A stretch of 64,000 bases of DNA. It comes from Pseudomonadales bacterium (GTDB lineage Bacteria; Pseudomonadota; Gammaproteobacteria; Pseudomonadales; Azotimanducaceae). Positions 18,826 to 29,978 of the stretch are shown piece after piece. The translations under genes were made by a program, and so were the position numbers. The first letter of the stretch is position 1. Every line of letters begins with the position of its first letter. The notes beneath the pieces are model-generated. The model was not told the DNA's origin and searched no databases. It was given only the letters and a program-made list of their open reading frames with translations. The stretch is taken from assembly GCA_022822135.1 (NCBI GenBank), contig JAJECH010000018.1, forward strand, positions 124,001-188,000. The letters run 5' to 3'.

Positions 18826-20277
18826 CTAGAAACCCGAAGCTTGCACAATCGTGCGAATCATGTCAATCATCGGGGTTGGATATACGCCTAAAACAACGAT
18901 CAAGAGCCCCAATACGGTCACCGCCACGACACTTTGAGTGCCAACTTGAGGTAGCGCCGCTGCACCCGGTTCCACTTGCTTCACCATCGTGTAGATCAGT
19001 CGCAAGTAATAGAAAACACCGATTGCACTACCTATTAACAAAGCCCATACAAGCGCCCAAGCTGTGCCCTCAACCCCGGCTGCAAATACGTAGAACTTCG
19101 CAATAAACCCGACCGTTAGCGGGATACCTGCGAGAGCCAACGCGACCGCTGTGAGAACGGACGCCAACAGCGGATTTCGCCAAAAAAGTCCAGTATAGGC
19201 TTCCATCTGCTCATTGTCCTCAGTTGCGTGTTCGCTCGTGAGATTTACGATGCCGAACGCAGCCAACGTAATGATGAAATATGCAGCAACGTAGAGCAAA
19301 ACCGTTTCAAGCACCAGTTCTGGGCGAGCGGTATTCACGACGAGAACGGCGATGAGAAGATACCCCAGATGTGCGATCGAAGAATAAGCAAGCAACCGTT
19401 TTAGATTAGTTTGAAGCAAGGCGAGTAAGTTGCCTACGATCATTGACGCGACAGCGACGAAAACGACAGCGTAAAACACGCCAGTGTAGCTCAAAACTTC
19501 GGTCGCTTGTACATAGTTAATCAATAGTGCAATGACCGCGCCTTTCGACACCGTTGCCACGTATCCGGTAACAACTGCAGGCGCACCTTGATACACATCG
19601 GGAGTCCACATGTGAAACGGCACAAGCGACAGTTTGAATGCGATTCCGACGCAAATCAACGCTTGACCGAGTAGGAAGTAGCTGCGTTCGCCAGATTCCG
19701 GTGAAATATTGAGTTCTGCAAATGCCATCGTGCCTGATGCCGCGTAAACAAGCGCTACGCCCATCAGTATCGCGCTCGACGCCACTGCAGAAAGAACGAG
19801 GTATTTCGCCGCCGCCTCTAACGGTTGGTGGCTTTCTCGTGGATATGCGATCATCGCGTAAAGCGAGATCGACAGAATTTCTAGACCGAGTATGAAACTA
19901 GCAAAGTGCGTGGCTGCCGCAACCACCATGGCACCAGCCGTAGCTGTCAGCAACAAGATATAGAACTCTTCGCACCGTTCCATACGCTCATTGAAGTATG
20001 GATACGCGAAGAGCGCCGTCACAATCGCACCTAATAGAAACAGTACGTTGAAGAAAACTTGAATGCCTGATACGTTGAGTAAACCGAATAGCTCATATCC
20101 GGTCGTGATGTTCTCTAGTGCAATATCGTGGGCAGCAACGGAGAGAATCAACGTCAGAAGGGTTAAACCGAGCGCAAGCTTGTGCGTTCGCACGATCGAG
20201 ACACCAATCATCAAGACCAACGTACCGCCGACCAAGACGATTAGGGGGAAACTAACCCATAAATCCGTCAGCGTCAT
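18826..20277 (-). CDS. nuoN: NADH-quinone oxidoreductase subunit N
   Basis: A 483-residue antiporter-like membrane subunit of complex I with about 14 helices. Conserved features include the discontinuous-helix region LVPFHMWTPDVYQGAP and TNLKRLLAYSSIAHLGYLL, whose Lys and His residues belong to the proton path. It is the last gene of the operon and overlaps nuoM by ATGA. Just past the stop the sequence can fold into a TTCGGGTT/AACCCGAA stem, but no T-run follows, so I do not call a terminator. Confidence 0.96.
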   Translation of the reverse strand: MTLTDLWVSFPLIVLVGGTLVLMIGVSIVRTHKLALGLTLLTLILSVAAHDIALENITTGYELFGLLNVSGIQVFFNVLFLLGAIVTALFAYPYFNERMERCEEFYILLLTATAGAMVVAAATHFASFILGLEILSISLYAMIAYPRESHQPLEAAAKYLVLSAVASSAILMGVALVYAASGTMAFAELNISPESGERSYFLLGQALICVGIAFKLSLVPFHMWTPDVYQGAPAVVTGYVATVSKGAVIALLINYVQATEVLSYTGVFYAVVFVAVASMIVGNLLALLQTNLKRLLAYSSIAHLGYLLIAVLVVNTARPELVLETVLLYVAAYFIITLAAFGIVNLTSEHATEDNEQMEAYTGLFWRNPLLASVLTAVALALAGIPLTVGFIAKFYVFAAGVEGTAWALVWALLIGSAIGVFYYLRLIYTMVKQVEPGAAALPQVGTQSVVAVTVLGLLIVVLGVYPTPMIDMIRTIVQASGF

Positions 20278-21737
20278 AAGGCAACCCCTAACGCGTCAAG
20301 CGTCGGTTGCGCCAGATCTAATACATGTTGCGGATAAACACCGATCCAAACAAGCGCCACGATCATGATCGCATAGACGCTTATCTCGCGAAATCCGAAA
20401 TCCTCCATTGCGGCGACTTGGGGGTTCGGTGTACCTTGGAACGACCGCTGCATCAGCGAAAGTCCATAGACCGCTGCAACCACGATACCGATCGTGGCGA
20501 GAACGGTTAGTGGCACGTTAACTTTAAATGCACCTATCAGGACCAGAAACTCGCCGATGAAATTACCAAGACCCGGCATACCCACCGATGCAATCACGAA
20601 GAACATCGTCATCGCACCCATCCGCGGAGCCTTGACCCATAAACCGCCCATCTGAGACATCTCACGCGTGTGCAGACGTTCTTGCAGTGACCCCGCCATC
20701 ATGAAAAGCGCCGCCGTCGAAAAGCCGTGTGCAATCATCGTGACGATCGCCCCTTGCATACCGAGTTCGTTAAACGCGTACACGCCAACCAGAATGAAAC
20801 CCATATGCGCGATTGAGCTATACGCGACCAGTCGCTTGAAGTCCGACTGACTGTACGCCATGTAGCCGCCATAGAGAATGCTGATGACGCCAAGTAACAT
20901 GGCGACAAAGGCAAAGTCTCGGGAGGCCTCTTCGAATAAAGGTACGGTGAATCGGATCAGACCGTATCCGCCAGTTTTCAGCAAGATACCTGCAAGAATC
21001 ACAGATCCCGCAGTCGGTGCTTGCGTGTGGGCGTCTGGTAACCACGTGTGAACCGGGACGCTGGGTAATTTCGTGATAAACGCGATGAAAAACCCGAGCA
21101 TGAGCAAGCTGGCAACCGTGCCACTCACTTCATGGTTTAACAGTTCATCGTAACTGAACGTGATGACCCCTGTGGCCTCGTAGTTCAGCCATACCAAGGC
21201 GATAATCGCGACGAGCATCAACAACCCGCTCACCTGTGTAAACAGGAAGAACTTCATCGCGGCGTATGAGCGGTCTTCGTGACCCCAGATCGCGATTAGG
21301 AAGTACATGGGAATGAGCATGACTTCCCAGAAGAAGAAAAACAGGAAGAGGTCGTATGCGCAGAACACACCGACGACGCCTGCCATGACCCACAGAATGT
21401 TGAACTGGAAAAAGCCTCGGTTTGTGCTGATCTCTGACCAGGATGACACAACAGCTATGATGCCAAGAAGCGTGGTCAGTCCGACCAGCACAAGACTCAA
21501 TCCGTCTACCTTTAGTATCACGTTGATTCCGAGCGAAGGAATCCATGACAACTCACCTACGACATAGAACCCTGTTGCCGGATCTACGCCACCAAGCCAA
21601 ATCGCGCCGGTCCAAATCGTCGCGGCGATGAACGCCAATAAGGAGATCCAGCGAGGTGCGTTCACATTTAGACGTTCCGCTAGACAGGCAACTAATCCCG
21701 CGCCTAACAAGAACAGAATGAGATAAAGAATCGTCAT
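20274..21737 (-). CDS. nuoM: NADH-quinone oxidoreductase subunit M
   Basis: A 487-residue antiporter-like proton-channel subunit of the complex I membrane arm. FWEVMLIPMYFLI carries the conserved Glu of helix 5, and LPSVPVHTWLPDAHTQAPT and SDFKRLVAYSSIAHMGFILVG carry the Lys/His relay. It lies between nuoL, ten bases upstream, and nuoN, which it overlaps by 4 bases. Confidence 0.97.
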   Translation of the reverse strand: MTILYLILFLLGAGLVACLAERLNVNAPRWISLLAFIAATIWTGAIWLGGVDPATGFYVVGELSWIPSLGINVILKVDGLSLVLVGLTTLLGIIAVVSSWSEISTNRGFFQFNILWVMAGVVGVFCAYDLFLFFFFWEVMLIPMYFLIAIWGHEDRSYAAMKFFLFTQVSGLLMLVAIIALVWLNYEATGVITFSYDELLNHEVSGTVASLLMLGFFIAFITKLPSVPVHTWLPDAHTQAPTAGSVILAGILLKTGGYGLIRFTVPLFEEASRDFAFVAMLLGVISILYGGYMAYSQSDFKRLVAYSSIAHMGFILVGVYAFNELGMQGAIVTMIAHGFSTAALFMMAGSLQERLHTREMSQMGGLWVKAPRMGAMTMFFVIASVGMPGLGNFIGEFLVLIGAFKVNVPLTVLATIGIVVAAVYGLSLMQRSFQGTPNPQVAAMEDFGFREISVYAIMIVALVWIGVYPQHVLDLAQPTLDALGVAL

Positions 21738-21747
21738 CGCTTTCCCG

Positions 21748-23595
21748 TTATGCCTGAACGATGACGATGAGGACGACCACTAGGAGGCCGACCACCATGT
21801 TGGTCGCATACCAACGAAGCTGGCCCGTCTGCGTTTGCTTGACAAGAAGATGAATCGCAGTCGTGAGCGACGCTATCGAGGTGAACATCAAATCGACGAA
21901 GTCAGATTTGTTGACTTGGGCTAGTCGTACGAACGGGTTCACGAATACGCGATCGTAGGTCCAATCAAAACCCCATCCACCGAAAAAGAACTGGCGTAGT
22001 CTCTCCCCTAGATTCGATGCAGCAAATTTGTCAATCGAAATTGCGTGATTGCCCCAGATCAAGTAGCCAATCAGTACGCCAAGTAGCGGAACCCCCAGTG
22101 TTAATAGCGCGATCAGTTCGGCGTGGAATTCGACCGCTACTCCGCCGTCGCCCATGTAAGGCGCTAACACCATGAATCCAAGCCAGCCACCCCCGATCGA
22201 CAACGCACATAGCACCAACAGTGGCCCCCACATGTTGATCCTCGAATGGTCATGCGGTTCGGTCTTCACCTCGCCAAAGAACGTGATCAAGATCATGCGA
22301 GTTGTGTAGAGCGACGTCATGAACGCGGCACCAACCGCACCAATCCAAAACAGCATGCCATAGGACGCTTCGTTGTACGCGGTGAGCAATATCGCGTCCT
22401 TACTGAAGAACCCCGAAGTACCTGGTAATGCAGCAAGCGCGAGCGAGCCGATCAACATGCTCACAAACGGTATCTTGAGCTTGTTCCACAAGCCGCCCAT
22501 CTTGAAGATGTCCTGTTCGTGATGTAAAGCCAATATCACCGAACCACTCGCCAGGAACAACAGCGCTTTGAAAAACGCATGGGTCATCAGATGGAAGATC
22601 CCGGCCGACCAAGCGCCGACCCCCAGTGCCAAAAACATGTAACCGATTTGGCTCATGGTTGAGAACGCAAGGATTCGTTTGATGTCCGTTTGCACAAGGG
22701 CCGTGAATGCAGATATGAACAGGGTCACTAGACCAACGAACGCCACCCAGTGCATTGCGGGACCCGGCAGTAGGAACATATCCTGCATTCGCGCAATCAG
22801 ATATACGCCTGCCGTCACCATCGTCGCCGCATGAATCAATGCTGACACCGGTGTCGGACCCGCCATGGCGTCTGGTAGCCACGTCTGTAACGGAACTTGC
22901 GCCGATTTACCGACCGCACCGCCGAGTAACAACAGGCAAATCGCGGTATTGATACCGGATCCCTCGGGCCACGTTGCTGTCGCTCCTTCCAGCGCAGCTT
23001 GAATCTCGAGTGTTCCGATCTCACGAAAGAGCAGGAATAACCCCAACGCCATCAGCGTATCGCCAACGCGCGTAACGACAAATGCCTTCCGTGCCGCGTA
23101 GCCATTTGCCGGATCCGTGTGGAAGAACCCGATCAATAGATAACTGCATAAACCTACACCTTCCCAGCCCAAGAAGAGCGTCAGGAGGTTGTCGCCAAGT
23201 ACCAACATGAGCATGGCGAACACAAACAGGTTCATGTATGCGAAAAAGCGGCTATAGCCCTCCTCTTCCCACATATACCCTGTCGCGTATAGGTGAATCA
23301 GAAACCCGACGCCCGTTATGACGCCCGTCATAACCAGTGCCAAGCCATCGAGATAGAGTGTGATGGATGGGTTGAAGTCGCCTACCGCCATCCACGTCCA
23401 GAGCGTTTCCGTGTATTGCCACTCACCCGTGCCGACGACATTCATGCCGACGTATAGCGCACAGATCGCGGCGAGACCGACGCTACCTGATCCCACGACG
23501 GCGACGACCATCTTTGGTAATCGACCTTCAGTGCATAACAGGACAACCGACCCAAGCAGCGGAAGGGCTGGGACTAACCACAGCATCTCAATCAC
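21748..23595 (-). CDS. nuoL: NADH-quinone oxidoreductase subunit L
   Basis: A 615-residue subunit, the most distal proton channel, with the C-terminal amphipathic lateral helix that runs along the membrane arm. [42 protein letters not shown] and [18 protein letters not shown] are the conserved channel segments. The GTG start at 23595 overlaps the nuoK stop as GTGA; an ATG three codons later is possible. Confidence 0.97.
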   Translation of the reverse strand: MIEMLWLVPALPLLGSVVLLCTEGRLPKMVVAVVGSGSVGLAAICALYVGMNVVGTGEWQYTETLWTWMAVGDFNPSITLYLDGLALVMTGVITGVGFLIHLYATGYMWEEEGYSRFFAYMNLFVFAMLMLVLGDNLLTLFLGWEGVGLCSYLLIGFFHTDPANGYAARKAFVVTRVGDTLMALGLFLLFREIGTLEIQAALEGATATWPEGSGINTAICLLLLGGAVGKSAQVPLQTWLPDAMAGPTPVSALIHAATMVTAGVYLIARMQDMFLLPGPAMHWVAFVGLVTLFISAFTALVQTDIKRILAFSTMSQIGYMFLALGVGAWSAGIFHLMTHAFFKALLFLASGSVILALHHEQDIFKMGGLWNKLKIPFVSMLIGSLALAALPGTSGFFSKDAILLTAYNEASYGMLFWIGAVGAAFMTSLYTTRMILITFFGEVKTEPHDHSRINMWGPLLVLCALSIGGGWLGFMVLAPYMGDGGVAVEFHAELIALLTLGVPLLGVLIGYLIWGNHAISIDKFAASNLGERLRQFFFGGWGFDWTYDRVFVNPFVRLAQVNKSDFVDLMFTSIASLTTAIHLLVKQTQTGQLRWYATNMVVGLLVVVLIVIVQA

Positions 23596-23894
23596 TCGCG
23601 TAGCTCGCTCGCCGCGTCAACGTCGAGAGTACGGAAGCGTCGCGCCATCTGAATAACGATACCTAGTGCAACCGCGACCTCGGACGCGGCGATCGCAAGA
23701 ATCAACATGTACATGATCTGCCCGTCAGGTTGCCCCCACTTTGCCCCCGCCGCGACGAAAACCAGTGCGCAAGCGTTCATCATGAATTCGAGCGACAACA
23801 GAATGAAAATGATGTTGCGGCGCACCAGAACGCCTACCGCGCCTATGCAAAACAACATCAACGCCAGCACCAAAACGTGCTCGGTCGGCGGCAT
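23592..23894 (-). CDS. nuoK: NADH-quinone oxidoreductase subunit K
   Basis: A 100-residue, three-helix subunit of the membrane arm, the normal NuoK length. The conserved helix-2 Glu lies in [13 protein letters not shown], a second Glu lies in [10 protein letters not shown], and [12 protein letters not shown] is typical. The ATG at 23894 overlaps the nuoJ stop as TGATG. A TTG codon immediately before it is an unlikely start. Confidence 0.96.
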   Translation of the reverse strand: MPPTEHVLVLALMLFCIGAVGVLVRRNIIFILLSLEFMMNACALVFVAAGAKWGQPDGQIMYMLILAIAASEVAVALGIVIQMARRFRTLDVDAASELRE

Positions 23895-24424
23895 CAAGAA
23901 GACTCCTCCTCTTCACGCCGATCCGCTAAATAGCGCCGCCCGAGGTGATAGGCGCCAACCAGTGCGGCCAATAGCAATACCCCAGCCAGTTCAACTGCCA
24001 GGACGTATTTCGTGTAAAGTGCAATACCGACTTCTTTAGGTTCGATCATCCGAGCTTGAGCACCCGCTTCGTGATCGCCACTGACTAACGCAAACAAGAC
24101 CACCGCAAATAACACCAGTGCAAGCAAACTTGGGAGCGTCCAAATCCCCCGTGTAAGCAACTCGCGTTCGCGCGCGACAGAGGATTTACCTAAATTCAAC
24201 ATCATCACGACGAATAGAAAAAGAACGACGATTGCCCCTGCGTACACCACGATCTGAAGTGCAGCAGCGAACGGAGAACCAAGCAAGAAAAAGATCACGG
24301 CAATCGCCAACAAGGCAACCACCAGGTAGATCAATGCATGCGATGCGTTAGTTCGCGTGATTGCCAGTATCGCCGATGCGAGAGTAACGAAGCCGGCGAC
24401 GTAGAACAGAATTAGTGGTGTCAA
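23894..24424 (-). CDS. nuoJ: NADH-quinone oxidoreductase subunit J
   Basis: A 176-residue membrane subunit with about five helices. THAIY-type sequence ([24 protein letters not shown]) and [18 protein letters not shown] contain the pi-bulge helix involved in coupling. The only start that preserves the first membrane helix is TTG at 24424; a TAA lies two codons upstream in frame. This weak start could limit NuoJ synthesis unless it is coupled to nuoI, 17 bases away. Confidence 0.94.
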   Translation of the reverse strand: MTPLILFYVAGFVTLASAILAITRTNASHALIYLVVALLAIAVIFFLLGSPFAAALQIVVYAGAIVVLFLFVVMMLNLGKSSVARERELLTRGIWTLPSLLALVLFAVVLFALVSGDHEAGAQARMIEPKEVGIALYTKYVLAVELAGVLLLAALVGAYHLGRRYLADRREEEESS

Positions 24425-24441
24425 GTCTTAGTCCGACGTCC

Positions 24442-24960
24442 TCAGGGTAGCAAACTACGAACGTCAGTTGGAGCCGCTTCGTCTTGTGCTTCGCCTTTGC
24501 CTTTGCCCTCGATCGTTTTACCTGCGACGTTCCAAAAACTGTAATCCGGATACTTGCCCGGTCCGTCTATCAGTAGATGTTCTTTCTCATACACCATGTT
24601 TTGTCGATTGAATTCACAGAGCTCGAAATCGGGCGTTAACTGGATCGCGTAGGTCGGACAAGCTTCTTCACACATACCACACATAATGCAGCGTGAAAAG
24701 TTAATTCGGAAGAACTCAGGCAGCCAACGACCATCTTCTTCGCGTTCCGTCTTCTGCAAAGCGATGCAATCCACGGGGCAGGCGACGGCACATAAGTTGC
24801 ATGCAACGCATCGTTCCTCGCCGTCTGGGTCTCGAGTTAGAACGATCCGACCTCGGTATCGAGGTGCCTGATAAGGCATTTCCTCGGGGTATTCAACGGT
24901 CTCGTTACGCTTAAAGGTGTGCGTGAAGATCGTCCAAATCGTTTTGAGTTGACTTAGCAT
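24442..24960 (-). CDS. nuoI: NADH-quinone oxidoreductase subunit I
   Basis: A 172-residue iron-sulfur subunit of the connecting arm. The two ferredoxin motifs for clusters N6a and N6b are complete: [15 protein letters not shown] and [15 protein letters not shown]. The N-terminal amphipathic helix and the [16 protein letters not shown] lead-in are E. coli-like. The charged C-terminal tail differs from the E. coli protein. Confidence 0.97.
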   Translation of the reverse strand: MLSQLKTIWTIFTHTFKRNETVEYPEEMPYQAPRYRGRIVLTRDPDGEERCVACNLCAVACPVDCIALQKTEREEDGRWLPEFFRINFSRCIMCGMCEEACPTYAIQLTPDFELCEFNRQNMVYEKEHLLIDGPGKYPDYSFWNVAGKTIEGKGKGEAQDEAAPTDVRSLLP

Positions 24961-24964
24961 CGAT

Positions 24965-25933
24965 TCAACCTTGTGTTCCTAACACCCATGCGCCTGTCGC
25001 AAGAATGTTCACCAACGTCAACGGGAGCAGGATCTTCCAACCCAATGACATGAGCTGGTCATAACGGGGTCGGGGTATCGCAGCGCGCAACAGGATAAAG
25101 AAATTGATCACAATGACTACCTTGATCCCAAACCACACCACGGGCGGCAGGAAACTCGGACCTAACCAGCCACCAAAGAAGAGGATCACGATCAAACATG
25201 ACAACAGAATCAGCGCGACATATTCAGCTGCCATGATCAAACCGAATTTCATACCCGAATACTCGGTGTGAAATCCAGCGGTCAGCTCATGTTCCGCTTC
25301 CGGCAAGTCAAACGGCAGACGATGCGTTTCAGCTAGACCTGCAATTACGAAGATCACCAATCCCAATGCTTGCGGGATGAAATGCCACAGGCCGTCTCGT
25401 TGATTTTCAACGATATCCACTAAACTAAAAGAACCCGACAACATGACCACGCCTAGGATCGAAAGCGCTAGGAACACTTCGTACGTGACCATTTGCGCCG
25501 CAGCTCTTAGGCCTCCGAGTAACGCGTACTTGTTGTTACTAGAGAGTCCCCCAAGCAGCACACCATAAACGGCCATCGCAGACATCGCCAGGAACCACAG
25601 TAGGGCGATATTGCTTTCAACGATGACGAGTACGGGGGTGAAAGGCACAACGACAAACGCGAGAAGCATGGCAGCCGTTACGATGATCGGCGCGAGTATG
25701 AAAAACACGCGGTCACCAAATGGCGGCAACCAATCGTCCTTCGTGAGCAGTTTGATTAGGTCTGCGAGTGCTTGTAACGAGCCAAACCAACCAACACGAT
25801 TGGGACCGAGCCGATCTTGCCACCATCCGAGCAATCGACGTTCCCACCACACCAGCACCAGCGCTCCAAGTAACACGCCCACCGCAACCGGCAGGATCAG
25901 TGCGTAGGACCAGAAGTCTTCGATACCGAACAT
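24965..25933 (-). CDS. nuoH: NADH-quinone oxidoreductase subunit H
   Basis: A 322-residue, eight-helix subunit that forms much of the quinone chamber. [33 protein letters not shown] and [30 protein letters not shown] carry the conserved charged loops. Its ATG overlaps the nuoG stop as TAATG. Confidence 0.97.
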   Translation of the reverse strand: MFGIEDFWSYALILPVAVGVLLGALVLVWWERRLLGWWQDRLGPNRVGWFGSLQALADLIKLLTKDDWLPPFGDRVFFILAPIIVTAAMLLAFVVVPFTPVLVIVESNIALLWFLAMSAMAVYGVLLGGLSSNNKYALLGGLRAAAQMVTYEVFLALSILGVVMLSGSFSLVDIVENQRDGLWHFIPQALGLVIFVIAGLAETHRLPFDLPEAEHELTAGFHTEYSGMKFGLIMAAEYVALILLSCLIVILFFGGWLGPSFLPPVVWFGIKVVIVINFFILLRAAIPRPRYDQLMSLGWKILLPLTLVNILATGAWVLGTQG

Positions 25934-28671
25934 TAGCTTTTCGCGATCACCCTTGCGTCGCCAAGTTGGCGCGGCTCAAAATCAGGATCAACGACCAGCG
26001 CAATGGTGCGATCTGGGATCTCTACTCGACCGTTAAGTCCAACCGCAATGCCTACAGACCCTGATTGGACACAATCATCTATCACGACTTCGAAGCTCCC
26101 AACCAGAGCATCGCTTCGTACGCCGCTACCAGCGCTCGCACTTAATACGGCGGCATCGTCGGGGTGGATCAACACATAGGGACCCTTCGCTCGTTGCGCG
26201 ACAGGCCAAGACTGCGCCGACAGTTCGTCTGATCCGAACACATCGTGGATCGGAAACGGCACTAAGCCATCTGCCGCTGGCCGTGTAGGTTGCGTAACGC
26301 TGAAGTCGAACTCTTTGTCCACTTCAGCGTCGGGTTCAGACGGCACAGCAAATAGTCGCTTGCCGCCACTCTGCCCGAGCAAGTCACCACTAACTTCTGC
26401 TTGAAACTTAAATATGGATTGGTTCGAGTTCCATCCAGGCGTCCATGAATACGGAATTACCGATCCTGACTGATCACCTGGATTTTGTCCTTCCATCGAG
26501 TAGCTATAAGGCGTTTCGTCATCAACTGGCGCTTTCGGTTCATGCACGGATACGTCCGCATTCATCGCGGTTCGACCACTGTAGCGATGTGTTTGACGGG
26601 CTACACGGTGTTCGCCTTCGATTCGAAAATCTTTTGTTGGTGCTAGCTCCTCTAGGCTAGCATCAATGCCGGGCAATGCAGCAAGCGCACTTCGTGAGAC
26701 TTCGTCCACAGTCGTCCAGCTCGCATCTGTTCGACCTAAACGCGAGGCGATCTTTGATAGCCAACGCCAAGCAGGTTGTATGTCGTCCTGCGGTTGAAAT
26801 ACTTGGTAGAACCGCTGTGCTCGCGTTTCGTAATTCACGAATGTACCGGTTTGTTCCGCGTAGCTCGCAGCGGGTAAAACCACGTTCGCCTTTACCAAGG
26901 TTTCGCTCTCAACCACATCCAACGCAACGACCTCACCGTCCCCTTCAAGGGCTCGGTCTACCGAGTCGGATTGCGCCCGACGATAAAGGTCGTTCTCCAG
27001 AATAACTGCGCTCGCGCCATCGGCAATACGTGTTAGCGCACTATTCAAGGTCAAACCTTCACAGGTCACGACCGTATTGAATGTGTTGACTTCACTCCCT
27101 GCGATGAGCATTGCAGGTTCTTTTTCTTTCGCGCGCAGCGCCCATGCGATTGCAGCTGTCGCGTTAAGTACATTCGGATCACGCAAGCTCGTCCCGGTAA
27201 CTAACAGCGGTCGTTCTGCTGCAAGCAGTGCTTCGGCTACCGAAGTTACGAACGTGTTTTCGTGTGACTCACCCGAAATCTGACCTGCAATCTGAGACGC
27301 GATCTGAGTGATTCCGTCGCTCAGTGCGTTGACCGTCGCTTCAGCGATGTCATCTAGGCGAGTTGAGTTTGACGTCGCGACATACAACGCGTTTCGTTGA
27401 TGCTGGGCATGACCGCGAACACCCGCGTCTTGCCACAACGGAATGTTGGCCGATTCAGCCATCTCGAAACTGACGTTTCGGGTAGCTTGCCGAATAGCAA
27501 GTGCTATGCGAGGCGCCGTGTTCGAAATATCCTCACCGATCACGACCACAACGTCTGCCGCTTCAACTTCAGTAACGGTTGGGACCTTAAAGCCGCCTTT
27601 CATCAGAATCGAACAAGCCTGATCAGTGACGATTCGTTCTGAATCGCTCAATCCGCGACAGAAGTTCTCTTCCCCAACCAACTGGCGTAGTGCGTAGTTT
27701 GCTTCCATGCTCGCACGAGGAGAGCCGATCCCTACAACATCCTCGTGTTTGAGGATTTCGACTGCGCGATCCAACGCAGCGTTGACATCGCCGTACTCGA
27801 ATACCCCGTCATTCGCCTTTACAGCCGCATGCCGAACGCGTTGTTGACTATTCACGAAATGAGAGCCAAAGCGGCCCCGATCACAAATGAAGTATTTGTT
27901 GAGGTCGTTGTGATAGCGATTGTGAAGACGCTTCAGGACACCGTAGCGCTCTGAAGCGAATGTGTTGCACCCTACGGAACATCCTGGGCAAACTGAAGCC
28001 GCCGATTGCAGGTCCCATTTCCGGGTATAGTGTTGAGAGAAAGGTTTGTCGGTAAAGACGCCGGTCGGGCATACCTCAACCAGATTGCCGGCGAATTCGC
28101 TTTCGAGTACGCCATCCTCAACCCGACCGAAAAACATGCGGCTTCGTGACCCGAATGCGCCGAGATCTTTACCGCCTGCGTAATCTTGATAGAACCGCAC
28201 GCACCGATAGCACGTGATACAACGATTCATCTCGTGTCCGATAAACGGACCTAGATCTTGGTTCTCCCACGTCCTCTTCTTGTCTCGATAGCGCCGGACA
28301 GAATGTCCCGTCATGACGGTCATGTCTTGAAGATGACACTCGCCACCTTCCTCGCATACCGGACAGTCGTGCGGATGGTTCTCCATCAACCACTCAATCA
28401 CTGAGGCGCGAAAGTCTTTCGCATGCGCGGCTTCGACTGAGACGATCATGCCATCTTGCACGTCGGTCATACACGCCATTGTCAGGCGCCCACGTTCGTC
28501 CTCGGCATCTTGGTACTGAATCACCGCACACTGACGACAAGCACCGACAGATCCCATCGCTGGATGCCAGCAGAAATAAGGTAGATCGAGCGACTGAGAC
28601 AGAATCGCTTGAAGCAGATTCGTACCAGCTTCTACTTCGTATTGTTTGCCGTCAACCGTAAATGTCGCCAT
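25933..28671 (-). CDS. nuoG: NADH-quinone oxidoreductase subunit G
   Basis: A 912-residue peripheral-arm subunit. Ligand sets are visible for N1b (CWHPAMGSVGACRQC), N5 (HDCPVCEEGGEC with upstream His), N4 (CITCYRC plus VCPTG) and the extra cluster N7 (CPGCSVGC with a later Cys in FICD), followed by a molybdopterin-oxidoreductase-like domain. I set the start at ATG 28671, which overlaps the nuoF stop as TGATG. An earlier in-frame start at 28701 would overlap nuoF by 31 bases and add ten residues foreign to the family. Confidence 0.96.
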   Translation of the reverse strand: MATFTVDGKQYEVEAGTNLLQAILSQSLDLPYFCWHPAMGSVGACRQCAVIQYQDAEDERGRLTMACMTDVQDGMIVSVEAAHAKDFRASVIEWLMENHPHDCPVCEEGGECHLQDMTVMTGHSVRRYRDKKRTWENQDLGPFIGHEMNRCITCYRCVRFYQDYAGGKDLGAFGSRSRMFFGRVEDGVLESEFAGNLVEVCPTGVFTDKPFSQHYTRKWDLQSAASVCPGCSVGCNTFASERYGVLKRLHNRYHNDLNKYFICDRGRFGSHFVNSQQRVRHAAVKANDGVFEYGDVNAALDRAVEILKHEDVVGIGSPRASMEANYALRQLVGEENFCRGLSDSERIVTDQACSILMKGGFKVPTVTEVEAADVVVVIGEDISNTAPRIALAIRQATRNVSFEMAESANIPLWQDAGVRGHAQHQRNALYVATSNSTRLDDIAEATVNALSDGITQIASQIAGQISGESHENTFVTSVAEALLAAERPLLVTGTSLRDPNVLNATAAIAWALRAKEKEPAMLIAGSEVNTFNTVVTCEGLTLNSALTRIADGASAVILENDLYRRAQSDSVDRALEGDGEVVALDVVESETLVKANVVLPAASYAEQTGTFVNYETRAQRFYQVFQPQDDIQPAWRWLSKIASRLGRTDASWTTVDEVSRSALAALPGIDASLEELAPTKDFRIEGEHRVARQTHRYSGRTAMNADVSVHEPKAPVDDETPYSYSMEGQNPGDQSGSVIPYSWTPGWNSNQSIFKFQAEVSGDLLGQSGGKRLFAVPSEPDAEVDKEFDFSVTQPTRPAADGLVPFPIHDVFGSDELSAQSWPVAQRAKGPYVLIHPDDAAVLSASAGSGVRSDALVGSFEVVIDDCVQSGSVGIAVGLNGRVEIPDRTIALVVDPDFEPRQLGDARVIAKS

Positions 28672-29978
28672 CACGCGTTCCCGTTCGTGCGATATGGACA
28701 TCTGCCTTCCACTATGTGGCGCTCAAAATCATCGCGGAAGTACTTCAAGGCGGACTGCAACGGCTCAATAGCACCCGTTGCGTGGAGACAGAATGTATTC
28801 CCAGGAGCGCCGATGTACTGGGCGTTCTGATCAAGGATTTCAAGATCACCTGGCTGACCCCTCCCTTCTTCGATATCCAAAAGCAGGCTCTCGACCCAGG
28901 GCAGCCCTTCGCGACAAGGTGTGCAAAAACCACAAGATTCTTGTGCGAAGAAGTGCTGAAGGTTGCGCGACATGTCAACCGGACAAATGGAATCGTCCAT
29001 CAGGATCATCGTGCCGGTACCCATCCGACTGCCAGCCGCTTGAATCGTGCCGTAGTCCATCGCCAAATCAAAGTGCTCTTCGACGAGAAAATCCGTGGAA
29101 GCGCCACCGGGTAGCAACCCTCTCAGACGAAAGCCATCCTGCATACCACCCGCATACTCGTCAATGATTTCACGAATGGTTGTACCGATCGGCAGTTCCC
29201 AGAGACCTGGATTGTTGACGCGACCCGATACGCCGTATATTTTCGTACCTGCATCTTCAGTTAACCCTAAATCCCGGAACCAATCCGCACCGTTCTGGAT
29301 GATGCTTGGTACGTTGCAGTAAGTTTCCACGTTATTGACGATCGTCGGTCGACCCCACGCGCCACTCGCTGGCGGAAACGGCGGCTTGTTGCGAGGTTGA
29401 GCACGTTTACCTTCAAGCGCATTGAGAAGGGCGGTCTCTTCACCACAGATGTACCTACCGCCAGACGAGTGAATTCGGAAATCCAAATCGAAGTCCGAAC
29501 CGAATACACCTTCGCCTAGGTAACCCGCTGCTTTCGCCTCGTCGATTGCCTTCGCCAGCTTTGATTTTGGCTCAAAGTACTCCCCACGCAGGAACACATA
29601 TGCCTTGGTGGCCCCGATTGCATACGCGCCAATCACCATACCTTCAATCAGCGAATGAGGATTGTTGGAGATCAACCACCGATCCTTGAACGTACCAGGT
29701 TCCATCTCATCGCCATTACAGACAAGATACTTCACGCCGCCATCAGGTGAGGGACCAGGTGGTACAAACCCCCACTTCGTTCCAGTAGGGAATCCAGCAC
29801 CTCCGCGTCCACGAAGGTTTGAGTCTTTAACTTCGTCGATGACTTCAGAAGGCGTCATCTGTGTGACAGCTTTTTTAGCAGCAACGTAACCGCCGCCCGC
29901 CTCGTAATCCTCAAGGAAGACTGGACCGCCAACTTCCTCTACTCGACCGGTAAGAGGTTTTGTTTCCAACAGTGACAT
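28671..29978 (-). CDS. nuoF: NADH-quinone oxidoreductase subunit F (NADH-binding)
   Basis: A 435-residue subunit that binds FMN, NADH and cluster N3. LRGRGGAGFPTGTKW is the FMN/NADH glycine-rich loop, NGDEMEPGTFKDR follows, and CGFCTPCREG plus a downstream Cys (NTFCLHATG) bind the 4Fe-4S cluster. Its ATG overlaps the nuoE stop as TAATG. Confidence 0.97.
   Translation of the reverse strand: MSLLETKPLTGRVEEVGGPVFLEDYEAGGGYVAAKKAVTQMTPSEVIDEVKDSNLRGRGGAGFPTGTKWGFVPPGPSPDGGVKYLVCNGDEMEPGTFKDRWLISNNPHSLIEGMVIGAYAIGATKAYVFLRGEYFEPKSKLAKAIDEAKAAGYLGEGVFGSDFDLDFRIHSSGGRYICGEETALLNALEGKRAQPRNKPPFPPASGAWGRPTIVNNVETYCNVPSIIQNGADWFRDLGLTEDAGTKIYGVSGRVNNPGLWELPIGTTIREIIDEYAGGMQDGFRLRGLLPGGASTDFLVEEHFDLAMDYGTIQAAGSRMGTGTMILMDDSICPVDMSRNLQHFFAQESCGFCTPCREGLPWVESLLLDIEEGRGQPGDLEILDQNAQYIGAPGNTFCLHATGAIEPLQSALKYFRDDFERHIVEGRCPYRTNGNA

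Noticed and set aside
18809-18839. TTCGGGTT/AACCCGAA hairpin at the nuoN end
   Set aside because: The nuoN stop lies in the loop and no T-run follows, so it does not look like an intrinsic terminator.
22400-22882. 160-codon minus-strand frame inside nuoL
   Set aside because: It is the wrong frame of nuoL; the true frame has all family motifs.
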